A stretch of 64,000 nucleotides of DNA, from the NCBI GenBank assembly GCA_017481565.1, contig JAFUOZ010000019.1:1-64000 (forward strand), in the 5' to 3' direction. The position numbers and the translations under genes are program-made. Below are positions 37,987-46,817 of the stretch, in pieces. The stretch's first letter is position 1, and every line of letters begins with the position of its first letter. The notes under the pieces were generated by a model. It had not been told where the DNA came from. It saw only the letters and a list, made by a program, of their open reading frames with translations, and ran no database searches. Origin of the DNA: Oscillospiraceae bacterium. Its GTDB lineage: Bacteria; Bacillota; Clostridia; Oscillospirales; Ruminococcaceae.

Positions 37987-38413
37987 GACTGATAAAGCTT
38001 TCCGCATCAGAAAAATCATGATAAACGGAAGCAAACCGTATATATGCCACAGGGTCAAGCTTTTTAAGCGAGTCAAGGACCATTTCACCTATCTGTGCAG
38101 AGGTTATATGCGACATCATATTTGCGCTGCAATAGCTTTCAATCTCATCAACTATACTGTTGATATCCATAATTGAAACAGGACGTTTTTTAACGGCTAT
38201 AGACATACTCTGAATAAGCTTTGCCCTGTTGAAGCGTTCAAAGGTGTTGTCCTTTTTGTTGACTAAAAGCTCAGGCATTTCAGTCTCTATGGATTCAAAG
38301 GTGGTAAACCTTTTTTCGCATTTGGTACATTCTCGTCTGCGGCGTATTTTCAGGTCAAAATGGCGTGAATCAATAACCTTTGAGTCATCAAATCCACAGT
38401 ATGGACACAGCAT
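37964..38413 (-). CDS. nrdR: Transcriptional repressor NrdR
   Basis: A 149-residue repressor of ribonucleotide reductase genes. The N-terminal zinc ribbon has CPYCGFDDSKVIDSR and RRRECTKCEKRFTTFE (two Cys pairs); the ATP-cone domain follows (VNKKDNTFERFNRAKLIQS) and senses ATP/dATP. It ends with the typical IRFASVYHDFSDAESFI. AAGGAGGATA precedes the ATG. No nrd genes lie in this window; the gene converges on cca with overlapping 3' ends. Confidence 0.97.
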   Translation of the reverse strand: MLCPYCGFDDSKVIDSRHFDLKIRRRRECTKCEKRFTTFESIETEMPELLVNKKDNTFERFNRAKLIQSMSIAVKKRPVSIMDINSIVDEIESYCSANMMSHITSAQIGEMVLDSLKKLDPVAYIRFASVYHDFSDAESFISLINELDV

Positions 38414-38449
38414 AAGAATATCCTCCTTTTAAAGTTGTTGTCTGTATTA

Positions 38450-38478
38450 ATTATATATTATTTGTCAAATAAAGTCAA
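38450..38478 (-). promoter_or_regulatory. Promoter of nrdR
   Basis: Minus strand TTGACT (38473-38478), 17-bp spacer, TATAAT (38450-38455). Its -35 box ends a few bases before the ribosome site of the divergent VanY-type gene. Confidence 0.75.
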
Positions 38479-38496
38479 TAAAGGAAGGTAATAATT

Positions 38497-39486
38497 TTGA
38501 ATGGAATAAAATATTTCATATCAGCGACAGCAGTGCTTATCATGTCGGTTTTCGGACTGACAAGATGCGGTGCCGAGCCTGTAAGCGAGGAAACGGAGGC
38601 TCCCACAGAAACTGCCGACAGTATATCGGATACATCTATGACATCCGATACGTCGGGTACATCGGGTACGTCTGATACATCCGTATCATCGCAGGAAACC
38701 ACAGAGACCTCATCAGAGCCTGTTTCCGACCCTGAGGAAGCGGATAATACATGGGCGATGTTCCTTGTGAATGATATGAATCCCCTGCCGAAAAATTACG
38801 ATGATGTTATCGAGACCGAGCTTGTAGATGATACCACCTACAGAGATTATTATATGGACAGCCGTATGGCTGAATATATGATAGATCTTTTAGCGGCTGC
38901 CAAGGAGGACGGCGTACAGCTTACCGTTGTATCCACCTACCGCACCTATGATTATCAGAAAAACAATTTTGATACAAGTGTGGAATACCGCATGGAAAAG
39001 GGTATGTCCTATGAGGAAGCCTATAATGATACCTTGGGCGAGGTACAGATCCCCGGTCACAGCGAGCATAATGCAGGTCTTGCGGTGGACATACTTTCCG
39101 ATGAATACAACAGCATGGAGGATGACGGCTTTGAGGATACTGAGGCTTTCAGGTGGTTAAGTGAAAATGCCTCCGATTACGGCTTTATCCTCCGTTATCC
39201 CAAGGGAAAGAAGGATATAACGGGTATAGTATATGAGCCGTGGCATTATCGCTTTGTGGGTGTATATTATGCAAAGGATATCGAGGAAAGCGGACTTTGC
39301 TTAGAGGAATATTTTGAAGAAAAGGGCTGGCTTGACGAAAACGGCATAGCTGTTGCTCATACTATTTACGATCAGAATCCCGATATGCTTCTTGATGAAC
39401 AGGAGCCTGTTTTCATAAAAGAAGAAGAAACAGAAGCTGAATCGGAACAGACGGACAGTGAAGATGAAGAAACGACTGCTGAGTAA
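38497..39486 (+). CDS. VanY-family D-alanyl-D-alanine carboxypeptidase
   Basis: A 329-residue exported zinc peptidase of the M15B family that trims the terminal D-Ala of peptidoglycan stem peptides. A signal segment ends at LTRC (Cys24), a poor lipobox because of the Arg, so anchoring is uncertain. A Ser/Thr/Asp-rich linker (~30-75) leads to the catalytic domain: STYRTYDYQ, zinc motif GHSEHNAGLAVDI (His and Asp ligands), and EPWHYRFVG (catalytic Glu, third His). The C-terminus is a ~40-residue Glu-rich tail. The start is a TTG eight bases after AAGGAAGG. No vancomycin resistance genes are nearby; a housekeeping wall role is likely. Confidence 0.9.
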   Translation: MNGIKYFISATAVLIMSVFGLTRCGAEPVSEETEAPTETADSISDTSMTSDTSGTSGTSDTSVSSQETTETSSEPVSDPEEADNTWAMFLVNDMNPLPKNYDDVIETELVDDTTYRDYYMDSRMAEYMIDLLAAAKEDGVQLTVVSTYRTYDYQKNNFDTSVEYRMEKGMSYEEAYNDTLGEVQIPGHSEHNAGLAVDILSDEYNSMEDDGFEDTEAFRWLSENASDYGFILRYPKGKKDITGIVYEPWHYRFVGVYYAKDIEESGLCLEEYFEEKGWLDENGIAVAHTIYDQNPDMLLDEQEPVFIKEEETEAESEQTDSEDEETTAE

Positions 39487-39503
39487 TAAAAAAATCATAT
39501 ACT

Positions 39504-39552
39504 AAAAAGCTCTCTGCCGATAGGTTATAAACCGAAAGGCAGGGAGCTTTTT
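39504..39552 (+). terminator. Terminator after the VanY-type gene
   Basis: AAAAAGCTCTCTGCC / GGCAGGGAGCTTTTT stem with one mismatch and a ~19-base loop; T-run follows. Confidence 0.88.
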
Positions 39553-39711
39553 GATTTGATAAATATTTATATAATGTAAAATAAATATGTATAAAGCAAG
39601 GGTCGATTTCCTTGATTGTCGACTGAAAGAGCAGTGGATATCATATGGATAATAAAGGAAATTTGTTTAGCATATATTTACCGTCTGTATATTTTAAAGG
39701 AGGTTTTTATA

Positions 39712-39759
39712 TTGTTTTACATTAAAGTATTTTTTGTATACCAAATAATATACAGATAG
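39712..39759 (+). CDS. Possible 15-codon leader peptide upstream of the flagellar operon
   Basis: AAAGGAGG, a full match to the anti-Shine-Dalgarno, lies eight bases before a TTG that opens a 15-codon frame (LFYIKVFFVYQIIYR, then TAG). The product would be short, hydrophobic and aromatic. No homologue is known to me. It may be a regulatory leader, a remnant, or chance; the strong ribosome site is the only support. The rest of the 590-bp gap between the VanY gene and flgB is AT-rich with several possible -10 boxes and nothing else I could recognise. Confidence 0.25.
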   Translation: MFYIKVFFVYQIIYR

Positions 39760-39952
39760 TATAATTTTGGTGTAAAATAAAATGTTTGTATAATATTACA
39801 AAAGAGTTACAGCACATGCAAAAGTTACAAAATGTCATAATTTTTTCGGAAAAATATTGGATAAGCGGCTGTTTTTTATAAAATTTATAGAAAATAAATA
39901 TATTTCAGCGTGAAATTTTGGTGGTGTTTTTTATAAATATTGACGTAAACTC

Positions 39953-39981
39953 TTGTATTTTTTGATAAAAAGTAGTATAAT
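39953..39981 (+). promoter_or_regulatory. Candidate promoter of the flagellar operon
   Basis: TTGTAT (39953-39958), 17-bp spacer, TATAAT (39976-39981), ~100 bp before flgB. Other TATAAT boxes at 39760 and 39789 have poor -35 partners. SigA-like, not sigma28. Confidence 0.5.
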
Positions 39982-40077
39982 TAATTTAAGACTATAAAAT
40001 ATTATAGGTATGCTATGTACCGAATAATATTAATAATATGTTAATGAGATATAAAATTTAAGAAAGGATTGACCTTT

Positions 40078-40440
40078 ATGGGACTTTTTGACGGCGCAGC
40101 TTTTAAAATAACCGAACAGGGTCTTGACGCTTCATGGTATCAGCAGACAGTTATCAGCAATAATATCGCAAATATGGATACTCCCGAGTATAAGGCAAGG
40201 ACCGTTTCCTTCGGTCTTGTGCTGGACAAGGCTATCGGTGCAAGAAACAGCGATAACGGAAGGCTTAACGTGAGAATATCCGAAACCTACGAAACCGATA
40301 CAGATCAGACCCTGAACGGAAATAATGTGGATATCGAAAAGGAATCAAATGCACTGGTAGACGCTCAGTATCAGTACAGCACAATGGTCGATTACCTTAA
40401 CAGCAGATATTCAATGATAAGGACCGCTATCGGCAAGTAA
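40078..40440 (+). CDS. flgB: Flagellar proximal rod protein FlgB
   Basis: A 120-residue rod protein, first gene of the motility operon. It has the axial-protein N-terminal pattern QQTVISNNIANMDTPEYKAR and a C-terminal heptad region (YQYSTMVDYLNSRYSMIRTA). It forms part of the rod that crosses the wall and is exported by the flagellar type III system without a signal peptide. The ATG at 40078 lies nine bases from AGAAAGGA. Confidence 0.96.
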   Translation: MGLFDGAAFKITEQGLDASWYQQTVISNNIANMDTPEYKARTVSFGLVLDKAIGARNSDNGRLNVRISETYETDTDQTLNGNNVDIEKESNALVDAQYQYSTMVDYLNSRYSMIRTAIGK

Positions 40441-40456
40441 TCAAAGGAGCAGGCTT

Positions 40457-40942
40457 ATGTCATTTTTAAATTCGCTTGATATCAGCTATTCGGCTCTTTC
40501 CGCCGAAAGACTGAGAATGGATATAATCTCCCAGAATATCGCCAATCAGAATTCCTATAACACTGCCGACGGTGATCCATACCGCAGACAGATGGTAAGC
40601 TTTGAAACAAAGCTCAAATTCTCCGATGTGATGGACAGATACACAGCAGACAGAGAATCTACCCACGCAAGAGGCGTTTATTACATGGGAAACAACAATA
40701 AATTCAGCTTTGCGGGCGTTGAGGTCGCAGAGGTGGTGGAGGACGATGCACCCTTCGTTCCCGTTTACGATCCCGATAATCCTCTGGCAGATGAAGAGGG
40801 TTATATCTATCAGACAAATGTTGACAATACAAAGGAGCAGATAGATCTGCTGGCGGCTCAGCGTTCATACGAGGCAAACGCATCCGCCGCATCCGCTATC
40901 AAGGCTATGCTGACAAAGGCTCAGGAATTAAAAGGAAGATAA
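40457..40942 (+). CDS. flgC: Flagellar proximal rod protein FlgC
   Basis: A 161-residue rod protein with the axial motif LRMDIISQNIANQNSYNTADG and the C-terminal QIDLLAAQRSYEANASAASAI minus its last residues, both typical of FlgC. It is 16 bases after flgB with AAAGGAG before the ATG, so the two are translated together. It assembles next to FlgB in the rod. Confidence 0.97.
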   Translation: MSFLNSLDISYSALSAERLRMDIISQNIANQNSYNTADGDPYRRQMVSFETKLKFSDVMDRYTADRESTHARGVYYMGNNNKFSFAGVEVAEVVEDDAPFVPVYDPDNPLADEEGYIYQTNVDNTKEQIDLLAAQRSYEANASAASAIKAMLTKAQELKGR

Positions 40943-40964
40943 TTAAAAGAAGGAGAATGAGAGC

Positions 40965-41270
40965 ATGTTTATCGTACCGCTGAATTCATCAATAACACCT
41001 CTTGATACAATGTCGCAGAATATACAGCCTGCGGCACAGAATACAGACCACCCCTCCTTTGCCGATGTTTTTACAGAAGTTATCGGCGAGGTACAGGCAA
41101 CTCAGGCAGACCTTGATCTTAAGGCTGCTCAGGTGGTCATGGGCGATATTGATGATCTTCACTCGATCTATAACAGCATAACAAAGGCAGAGATATCCCT
41201 TCAGACTATGGTCGCTATCAGGGACGCAGGACTCCAGAGCTACAGAGAAATAATGCAGATGACAGTATAA
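40965..41270 (+). CDS. fliE: Flagellar MS ring-rod junction protein FliE
   Basis: A 101-residue protein that joins the MS ring to the rod. The family pattern is seen in FADVFTEVIGEVQATQADLD, DDLHSIYNSITKAEISLQTM and the end RDAGLQSYREIMQMTV. The length is standard, and AGAAGGAGAATG precedes the ATG. It is the third gene in the usual flgB-flgC-fliE order. Confidence 0.96.
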   Translation: MFIVPLNSSITPLDTMSQNIQPAAQNTDHPSFADVFTEVIGEVQATQADLDLKAAQVVMGDIDDLHSIYNSITKAEISLQTMVAIRDAGLQSYREIMQMTV

Positions 41271-41330
41271 TGAGTATATATTTGTTATACTATACAGAAA
41301 AATAAATTATGGAAGGGACATATATAAAAT

Positions 41331-43001
41331 ATGGCTACACCTATGGAACAGTCTGCAAAGGTTCTGGATTCCTTCAAGCAGTTCTGGTCAAGGCAGGAAA
41401 AGAAAAATAAAATAATGTACATAGTCGGTCTTGTAGCGGCAGTGCTTATTGCAGTTATCATCGCAGTGGCTGTGAACCGCAAGGACTATGTGGTACTCTT
41501 TGAGGGGCTTGAAACAGCTGAGGCTGCCGAAATGGTCGCTATCATTGAGGACGCAGGCTATGAATACAGTCTGAACGGAGGTACTATCACCGTTCCCAAG
41601 GGTACGGAAAATGCTCTTACGATGACGCTTGCCCAGCAGGGCTATCCCAAGAGTACCCTTACATATAATCTTTATACGGAAAATATCGGAATGTTCTCTA
41701 CAGAGTCGGAAAAGAGAGAATATCAGAGAATGGCGCTGGAAAGCCGTCTCTCCGCTATTATCGGCTCACTTGACAATGTTGAGGACGCTACGGTAACTCT
41801 TTCCATACCCGAGCAGAAGAATACCGTTATCGCCGCTTATGTAGACGATCCCGGAGCATCTGTTGTGGTAACTCTTAAGGACGGTACTTCCCTTTCCACA
41901 AAGCAGATAAAGGGTATTACTCATATCGTTCAGCAGAGTGTTGCGGGTCTGGAAGAGGAAAACATCTCTATTGTTGACAGCTTTGGTATACTTCAGATCG
42001 CAGATGAAAGCGATATTGATGTTATAGCTCAGGAAACAAGAAAGCTGCAGTTCAAGACAAATCTTGAAAATCAGATAAAGAACAAGATCATTGAGCTTTT
42101 GGCGCCTGCTTACAATGAGGACGGTCTTTCCGTTGCGGTAAATATGGTGCTCAACTTCGACGCAAAGGTTTATGAGGACGTTAAGTATACTCCCTCTACC
42201 GAGGACGAAAGAGGAATGCTCCAGCACGCGCAGTCCAAGAATGCAACAGGCTATGCAGTTGCAGACGGCGGCGTTGTAGGCGTTGAGGTAAATGCTGATG
42301 ATACATATCCCACAGGTACAACAGGCAATGACGGCTCATGGAGCGAGTCTGCCGTTGACAATACATATCTTGTAAACACCTACAAGGAGCAGGTTGAAAA
42401 GGAAGGCTATACTATAGATAATCTTTCCGTTTCGGTAATTATCTATACGGATTATCTTCCCGAGGCTACAAAGCAGGAGCTTGTTTCTGTTGTAGGAAAT
42501 GCGGCTTCTATCAATCCCCTGTTCATTCAGGACGTTGTTACGGTAACAAGTCTGCCCAAGTTCGGCGATATGGTCGAGGATGTTGAAACACCTACCTATA
42601 TCTTCGGTCTTACTCTCAATCAGCTTGTTATTCTCGGAGCTATCCTTCTTGCACTGCTTATCATACTTATCGTTATACTTGTTGTTGTATCCAACAAGAC
42701 AAAGCAGAAGAGAAAGAAGTTCGAAAGAGAGCTTCTTGCGGCAAACGGCGGAAATTCCGACGAGCCTCTGGTTCAGGATTTCTTCTCCTTCGAGGAGCCG
42801 GGTGCAGAAAGAATCGATATTCCAAGTCTTCTGGATACAGAGGGCGAAGAGTCCAAGGAAGTTGTTATCAGACGTGAAATTGCTACATTTGCCCGTCAGA
42901 GACCTGAGATCGTGGCTCAGCTTCTCCGTTCATGGATGCTTGAGGACGACAATGTAAAGAAGACCAAGAAATCCAAGAAGGAGGGAAAGTCAAGTGAGTG
43001 A
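41331..43001 (+). CDS. fliF: Flagellar MS-ring protein FliF
   Basis: A 556-residue membrane protein, about 34 copies of which form the MS ring at the base of the motor. One helix lies near residues 25-47 (IMYIVGLVAAVLIAVIIAVA) and a second near 430-455 (QLVILGAILLALLIILIVIL). Ring-building motifs between them include YPKSTLTYNLYTENIG and the family VTLSIPEQ. The C-terminal cytoplasmic tail, which binds FliG, is present. It overlaps fliG by eight bases. Confidence 0.97.
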   Translation: MATPMEQSAKVLDSFKQFWSRQEKKNKIMYIVGLVAAVLIAVIIAVAVNRKDYVVLFEGLETAEAAEMVAIIEDAGYEYSLNGGTITVPKGTENALTMTLAQQGYPKSTLTYNLYTENIGMFSTESEKREYQRMALESRLSAIIGSLDNVEDATVTLSIPEQKNTVIAAYVDDPGASVVVTLKDGTSLSTKQIKGITHIVQQSVAGLEEENISIVDSFGILQIADESDIDVIAQETRKLQFKTNLENQIKNKIIELLAPAYNEDGLSVAVNMVLNFDAKVYEDVKYTPSTEDERGMLQHAQSKNATGYAVADGGVVGVEVNADDTYPTGTTGNDGSWSESAVDNTYLVNTYKEQVEKEGYTIDNLSVSVIIYTDYLPEATKQELVSVVGNAASINPLFIQDVVTVTSLPKFGDMVEDVETPTYIFGLTLNQLVILGAILLALLIILIVILVVVSNKTKQKRKKFERELLAANGGNSDEPLVQDFFSFEEPGAERIDIPSLLDTEGEESKEVVIRREIATFARQRPEIVAQLLRSWMLEDDNVKKTKKSKKEGKSSE

Positions 43002-44004
43002 TATTAAAGAGCTTACCTCATCGGAGCGTGCGGCGGTGGTCATTACCGCTATCGGCACTGATAATGCCGCCGACGTTTTCAAGCACCTTAACGATGATGA
43101 GGTGGAAAGACTTACCCTGGAGGTTTCCAGCCTTCCTTATATGGACGGTACTACTGTAGAAGCAGTGCTTAATGATTTCTATGAGCTTTGTCTTACACAG
43201 AAGGTCATTACCGACGGCGGTGTGGATTATGCGAGAGTTGTTCTGGAAAAGGCTTTCGGTATCGAAGCGGCAGAACGTCTTATGCACAAGATATCCCATA
43301 CTATGCAGCAGAAGTCCCTTGCATTCGTGCGGAAGTCCGACTACAAGAATCTGCTTGCTATCGTACAGAACGAGTATCCTCAGACTATCGCACTTATCCT
43401 TTCCTATGCTACCGCAGAGCAGGCATCCGCTGTGCTCTCGGAGCTGCCTAAGGAAAAGAGAGTTGACGTTGTTGAAAGAATGGCGAAAATGGACGCTGCG
43501 TCCCCCGAAACCATCAAGGCTATCGAAACAACTCTGGAAAGAAAGTTCTCCGCTGTTGTTTCTATGGATACCACAGAGGTTGGCGGCGTAAATTACGTTG
43601 CAGACGTTCTGAACAAGGTGGACAGAGCTACCGAGAAGTTCATCTTCGACGAGCTGACTATAAGAGATCCTGCTCTCGTAGAGGAGATCAAGAAAAAGAT
43701 GTTCGTATTCGAGGATATTCTCAGTCTGGATTCTATGGCTATCCAGAGATTTATCAGAGAGTGCGAGATCAAGGATCTTGCTATCGCTATCAAGGGTTCA
43801 AATTCGGACGTTGCGGCTACGCTTTATGCGAATATGCCTCAGCGTATGCAGGAGTCCATTCAGCAGGAAATCGAATATATGCATAACATTCGTATGCGTG
43901 ATGTTGAGGAAGCTCAGCAGAGAATTGTCGGTATCATTCGTCACCTTGAGGAAGAGGGCGAGCTTGTTATCGGCAAGGGCGGAGATGATGAGATAATTGC
44001 TTAA
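42994..44004 (+). CDS. fliG: Flagellar motor switch protein FliG
   Basis: A 336-residue rotor protein that couples stator ion flow to rotation. The N-terminal FliF-binding domain, the middle EYPQTIALILSYATAEQAS segment and the C-terminal torque helix region (FEDILSLDSMAIQRFIREC) with its charged residues are intact. The start is GTG within the fliF end, and its own end overlaps fliH by eight bases, so the three genes are tightly coupled. Confidence 0.97.
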   Translation: MSDIKELTSSERAAVVITAIGTDNAADVFKHLNDDEVERLTLEVSSLPYMDGTTVEAVLNDFYELCLTQKVITDGGVDYARVVLEKAFGIEAAERLMHKISHTMQQKSLAFVRKSDYKNLLAIVQNEYPQTIALILSYATAEQASAVLSELPKEKRVDVVERMAKMDAASPETIKAIETTLERKFSAVVSMDTTEVGGVNYVADVLNKVDRATEKFIFDELTIRDPALVEEIKKKMFVFEDILSLDSMAIQRFIRECEIKDLAIAIKGSNSDVAATLYANMPQRMQESIQQEIEYMHNIRMRDVEEAQQRIVGIIRHLEEEGELVIGKGGDDEIIA

Positions 44005-44848
44005 AATCGGACAATATACATATAATTACGGCGGCGCTCCCGTTGAACTCAATAATAAGATAAATATCCCCGTTCCCGAAACGGAGGACGAATTATCCGA
44101 AGAGGAAAAGGAGCGTATTGCCGAAGAAAAGCGTAAGGAAGAGGAAAAGATCCGTTTCAACAATGCGGTTGAAGAGCGTGTGAATTCATTTATCACCGCT
44201 CAGCGGGCTGCAATAAACAAGGAGGCGGAAAGGATCCTTGCCGATGCAAACGCTCAGGCTCAGAAGTTGACCGAGGATACAAGAGCAGCTGCAAAGAATG
44301 TTCTTGATAAGGCGGCGGCAGAAGGCGAAAAAATAAAGGAGCAGGCTCAGAAGGACGGCTATGCTGCAGGCTTTGAGCTGGGTAAATCCGAGGCTAAAAA
44401 GAAATGCGAAAGCTATCTTGAAGCGGCAGGACAATTCCTTGGAGAGATAAACTCCAAAAAGGAAGCGTACTTTATTTCAAATGAGCATGAGCTGAGAGAG
44501 ACTGTCTATACGGTTGCCGAAAAGATAGTGCTTGCTCAGCTTGACAAGGACGACAAGGTGATAGACAGGATCGTGGGGAATGCCGCAAAGGCATTCAGAA
44601 ATTCCGATTATATCAAGGTCTCCGTCATGGGCGGAGAGGTCTCGAAGGAATTCAGGACAGACGCTGATTATGTAAAGGGTCTGGTAATGAATATACCTGA
44701 CATTGAGGTTGAATATCTTGATAAGGAGGAATATCCGAAAGGTACTGTTATTCTTGACAATGACCACGAGATCGTGGACGCTTCCGTTCCTACTCAGCTT
44801 GAATTCCTGAAGGAAATTTTAAGAAGAACGAGAGGCTCGGAGGAATAA
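43997..44848 (+). CDS. fliH: Flagellar export regulator FliH
   Basis: A 283-residue, highly charged protein that regulates and docks the FliI ATPase. A long coiled coil (about residues 30-140, Glu/Lys/Ala rich) contains the glycine spaced segment GYAAGFELGKSEAKKKCE. The C-terminal part matches the FliH/YscL V-ATPase-like domain (VAEKIVLAQLDKDDKVIDRI). It starts with TTG inside the end of fliG. Assignment rests on position, coiled coil and the C-terminal pattern. Confidence 0.88.
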   Translation: MLKIGQYTYNYGGAPVELNNKINIPVPETEDELSEEEKERIAEEKRKEEEKIRFNNAVEERVNSFITAQRAAINKEAERILADANAQAQKLTEDTRAAAKNVLDKAAAEGEKIKEQAQKDGYAAGFELGKSEAKKKCESYLEAAGQFLGEINSKKEAYFISNEHELRETVYTVAEKIVLAQLDKDDKVIDRIVGNAAKAFRNSDYIKVSVMGGEVSKEFRTDADYVKGLVMNIPDIEVEYLDKEEYPKGTVILDNDHEIVDASVPTQLEFLKEILRRTRGSEE

Positions 44849-44899
44849 AAGGATACACTGTTTATAGTATATCAAAACTCAGGGAAAAGGTGTTCAGCT

Positions 44900-46207
44900 A
44901 TGGATTTTGCTGCTGTAAGAGACGCTGTCAAGCATACCGATCTTTACAGATATCAGGGTAAAATTGAAAAGATCATCGGTATGACTATCGAGGCAAGCGG
45001 TCCGTTATGTAACATCGGCGATGTGTGCCGTATTTACAAAAAGGGCAGCAAGGAGCAGTTCATCTTTGCCGAGGTAGTAGGCTTCAATCACGGAAAGGTC
45101 ATGCTGATGCCATATACCGATATTGAGGGTATAGGTCCCGGCTCTATCGTTGACAATACGGGCGACAAGCTTTATGTAGGTGTAGGCGAGGGTCTTATCG
45201 GCAGAGTTATAAACGCTGTGGGCGAGCCTATTGACGGAAAAGGCCCTGTAAAAACTATTGATACATATTCTATCGCAGGTGAGCCTGTCAATCCCCTGAC
45301 AAGACCTGCCATAAAGGATATAATCCCCTTCGGAGTAAAGGCTATCGACGGACTTCTTACTATCGGACGAGGTCAGCGTATGGGTATCTTTGCCGGCTCG
45401 GGTGTAGGAAAATCCACACTTCTGGGCATGATCGCACGAGAGGTACAGGCTGATATCAACGTTATCGCACTGGTTGGCGAGCGTGGCCGAGAGGTTCTGG
45501 AGTTCATCGAAAGAGACCTGGGTCCTGTGGGAATGGCAAGATCGGTGCTGGTGGTCGCTACATCAGATCAGCCTGCCATGATGAGAAATAAATGTCCTCT
45601 GACTGCAACGGCTATTGCCGAGTATTTCAAGGACAGAGGAAAGAACGTCCTTCTTATGATGGATTCACTTACAAGATTTGCAATGGCTCAGCGTGAGATC
45701 GGTCTTGCGGTAGGTGAAGCGCCTATTGCAAGAGGTTATACGCCTTCCATATATACTCAGATGCCAAAGCTGCTTGAAAGAGCGGGTAATTTTGAAAACG
45801 GCTCGATTACGGGAATATACACCGTACTGGTTGAGGGTGACGATACCAACGAGCCTATTTCCGATACCGTAAGAGGTATTATCGACGGACATATCATTCT
45901 TTCAAGAAAGGTTGCGGCGAGAAACCACTACCCTGCTATCGAGATAGGAGACAGTGTATCCCGTCTTATGTCCGAGATCGCTCCAAAGGAGCATAAGCAG
46001 GCGGCAGCCAAGATGCGTAATCTGCTGTCTACTTACTATGCAAACTATGACCTTGTATCTATCGGTGCATATAAAAAGGGTACAAACAAGGCGCTTGACG
46101 AGGCACTGAGAAAGATAGACAAGATAAACGGTTTTCTTACTCAGGCTACAGATGAGGCGTTTTCATTTGATGATACGGTGAAAATGCTGATGGACGCTGT
46201 TAAATGA
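44900..46207 (+). CDS. fliI: Flagellum-specific ATPase FliI
   Basis: A 435-residue F1-beta-like ATPase of the flagellar type III export apparatus. Walker A is GIFAGSGVGKSTLLG, Walker B VLLMMDSLTRFA, and the export-ATPase signatures PARGYTPSIYTQMPKLLERA minus a few residues and DGHIILSRKVA are present. Length is normal. AGGGAAAAGG precedes the ATG. Confidence 0.98.
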   Translation: MDFAAVRDAVKHTDLYRYQGKIEKIIGMTIEASGPLCNIGDVCRIYKKGSKEQFIFAEVVGFNHGKVMLMPYTDIEGIGPGSIVDNTGDKLYVGVGEGLIGRVINAVGEPIDGKGPVKTIDTYSIAGEPVNPLTRPAIKDIIPFGVKAIDGLLTIGRGQRMGIFAGSGVGKSTLLGMIAREVQADINVIALVGERGREVLEFIERDLGPVGMARSVLVVATSDQPAMMRNKCPLTATAIAEYFKDRGKNVLLMMDSLTRFAMAQREIGLAVGEAPIARGYTPSIYTQMPKLLERAGNFENGSITGIYTVLVEGDDTNEPISDTVRGIIDGHIILSRKVAARNHYPAIEIGDSVSRLMSEIAPKEHKQAAAKMRNLLSTYYANYDLVSIGAYKKGTNKALDEALRKIDKINGFLTQATDEAFSFDDTVKMLMDAVK

Positions 46208-46227
46208 TTATTTTTTTTAACCTGAAA

Positions 46228-46249
46228 GTGTGTATCACGTGTGTATCAC
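46228..46249. repeat. Perfect 11-bp tandem duplication in the fliI-fliJ gap
   Basis: GTGTGTATCAC occurs twice back to back, followed by CGCACC. It lies in the 104-bp fliI-fliJ gap. It may be a slipped-strand duplication or a protein-binding pair. Confidence 0.7.
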
Positions 46250-46311
46250 GCACCGATGTTTTTGGTAAGATATTTTAATATATCCCCGATGAATGAAAGG
46301 AAGATTTTTGC

Positions 46312-46755
46312 TTGAAGCGTTTTAAATTTACACTTGATAAGCTCAAGGATTATAAGGATCAGGTGCTTTCAAAGGAGAAAAACGAACTTGCACAGCTTCG
46401 CAGCAGTCAGCAGAAGGCTTTTTCCGAAAAGGAGGAGCTTGAGGAAAGACTGAGATTATCGGGACAGGAATTCAATGAAAAGTCCTCACGGGGTATGTCT
46501 ATAATGGAAATCACCGTGTTCAAGGGCTTTCACAATGCACTTATTGATCAGATACGTCTTAAGGAAAAGGAGATCGCCGAATTCGATAAGAAGATCGAAA
46601 AGCAGTTAGGCGTGGTGGTACAGATATCCAAGGACGTAAATTCCCTCGAAAAGCTCCGCGATAAGCAGCTGGAAGAGTATAATTTCAAGGTGCAGAAAAG
46701 CGAAGAGCAGTTTATTGAGGAATATGTTTCGGGAGTTGCTTTCCGAAGAACTTAA
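46312..46755 (+). CDS. fliJ: Flagellar export chaperone FliJ
   Basis: A 147-residue, almost entirely helical protein (FKFTLDKLKDYKDQVLSKEK at the start) with heptad repeats along its length, as expected for FliJ, the coiled-coil stalk in the FliI ring. TTG start eight bases after GAAAGGAAG. Its place between fliI and fliK supports the call more than sequence identity, which is low in this family. Confidence 0.88.
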   Translation: MKRFKFTLDKLKDYKDQVLSKEKNELAQLRSSQQKAFSEKEELEERLRLSGQEFNEKSSRGMSIMEITVFKGFHNALIDQIRLKEKEIAEFDKKIEKQLGVVVQISKDVNSLEKLRDKQLEEYNFKVQKSEEQFIEEYVSGVAFRRT

Positions 46756-46817
46756 AATACGGTCATTGCGGATAATTCCGTTATGATATAATACTATAAC
46801 GAAGGGAGGTTATAAAA

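Noticed and set aside
38497-39486. Vancomycin-resistance cluster suggested by the VanY-type enzyme
   Set aside because: No VanH, VanA/B ligase, VanX or VanRS neighbours; housekeeping carboxypeptidase is more likely.
39554-40077. c-di-GMP riboswitch or sigma28 promoter before the flagellar operon
   Set aside because: No GEMM-type conserved core or TAAA/GCCGATAA pair could be recognised; the GCCGATA string at 39515 is inside a terminator loop.
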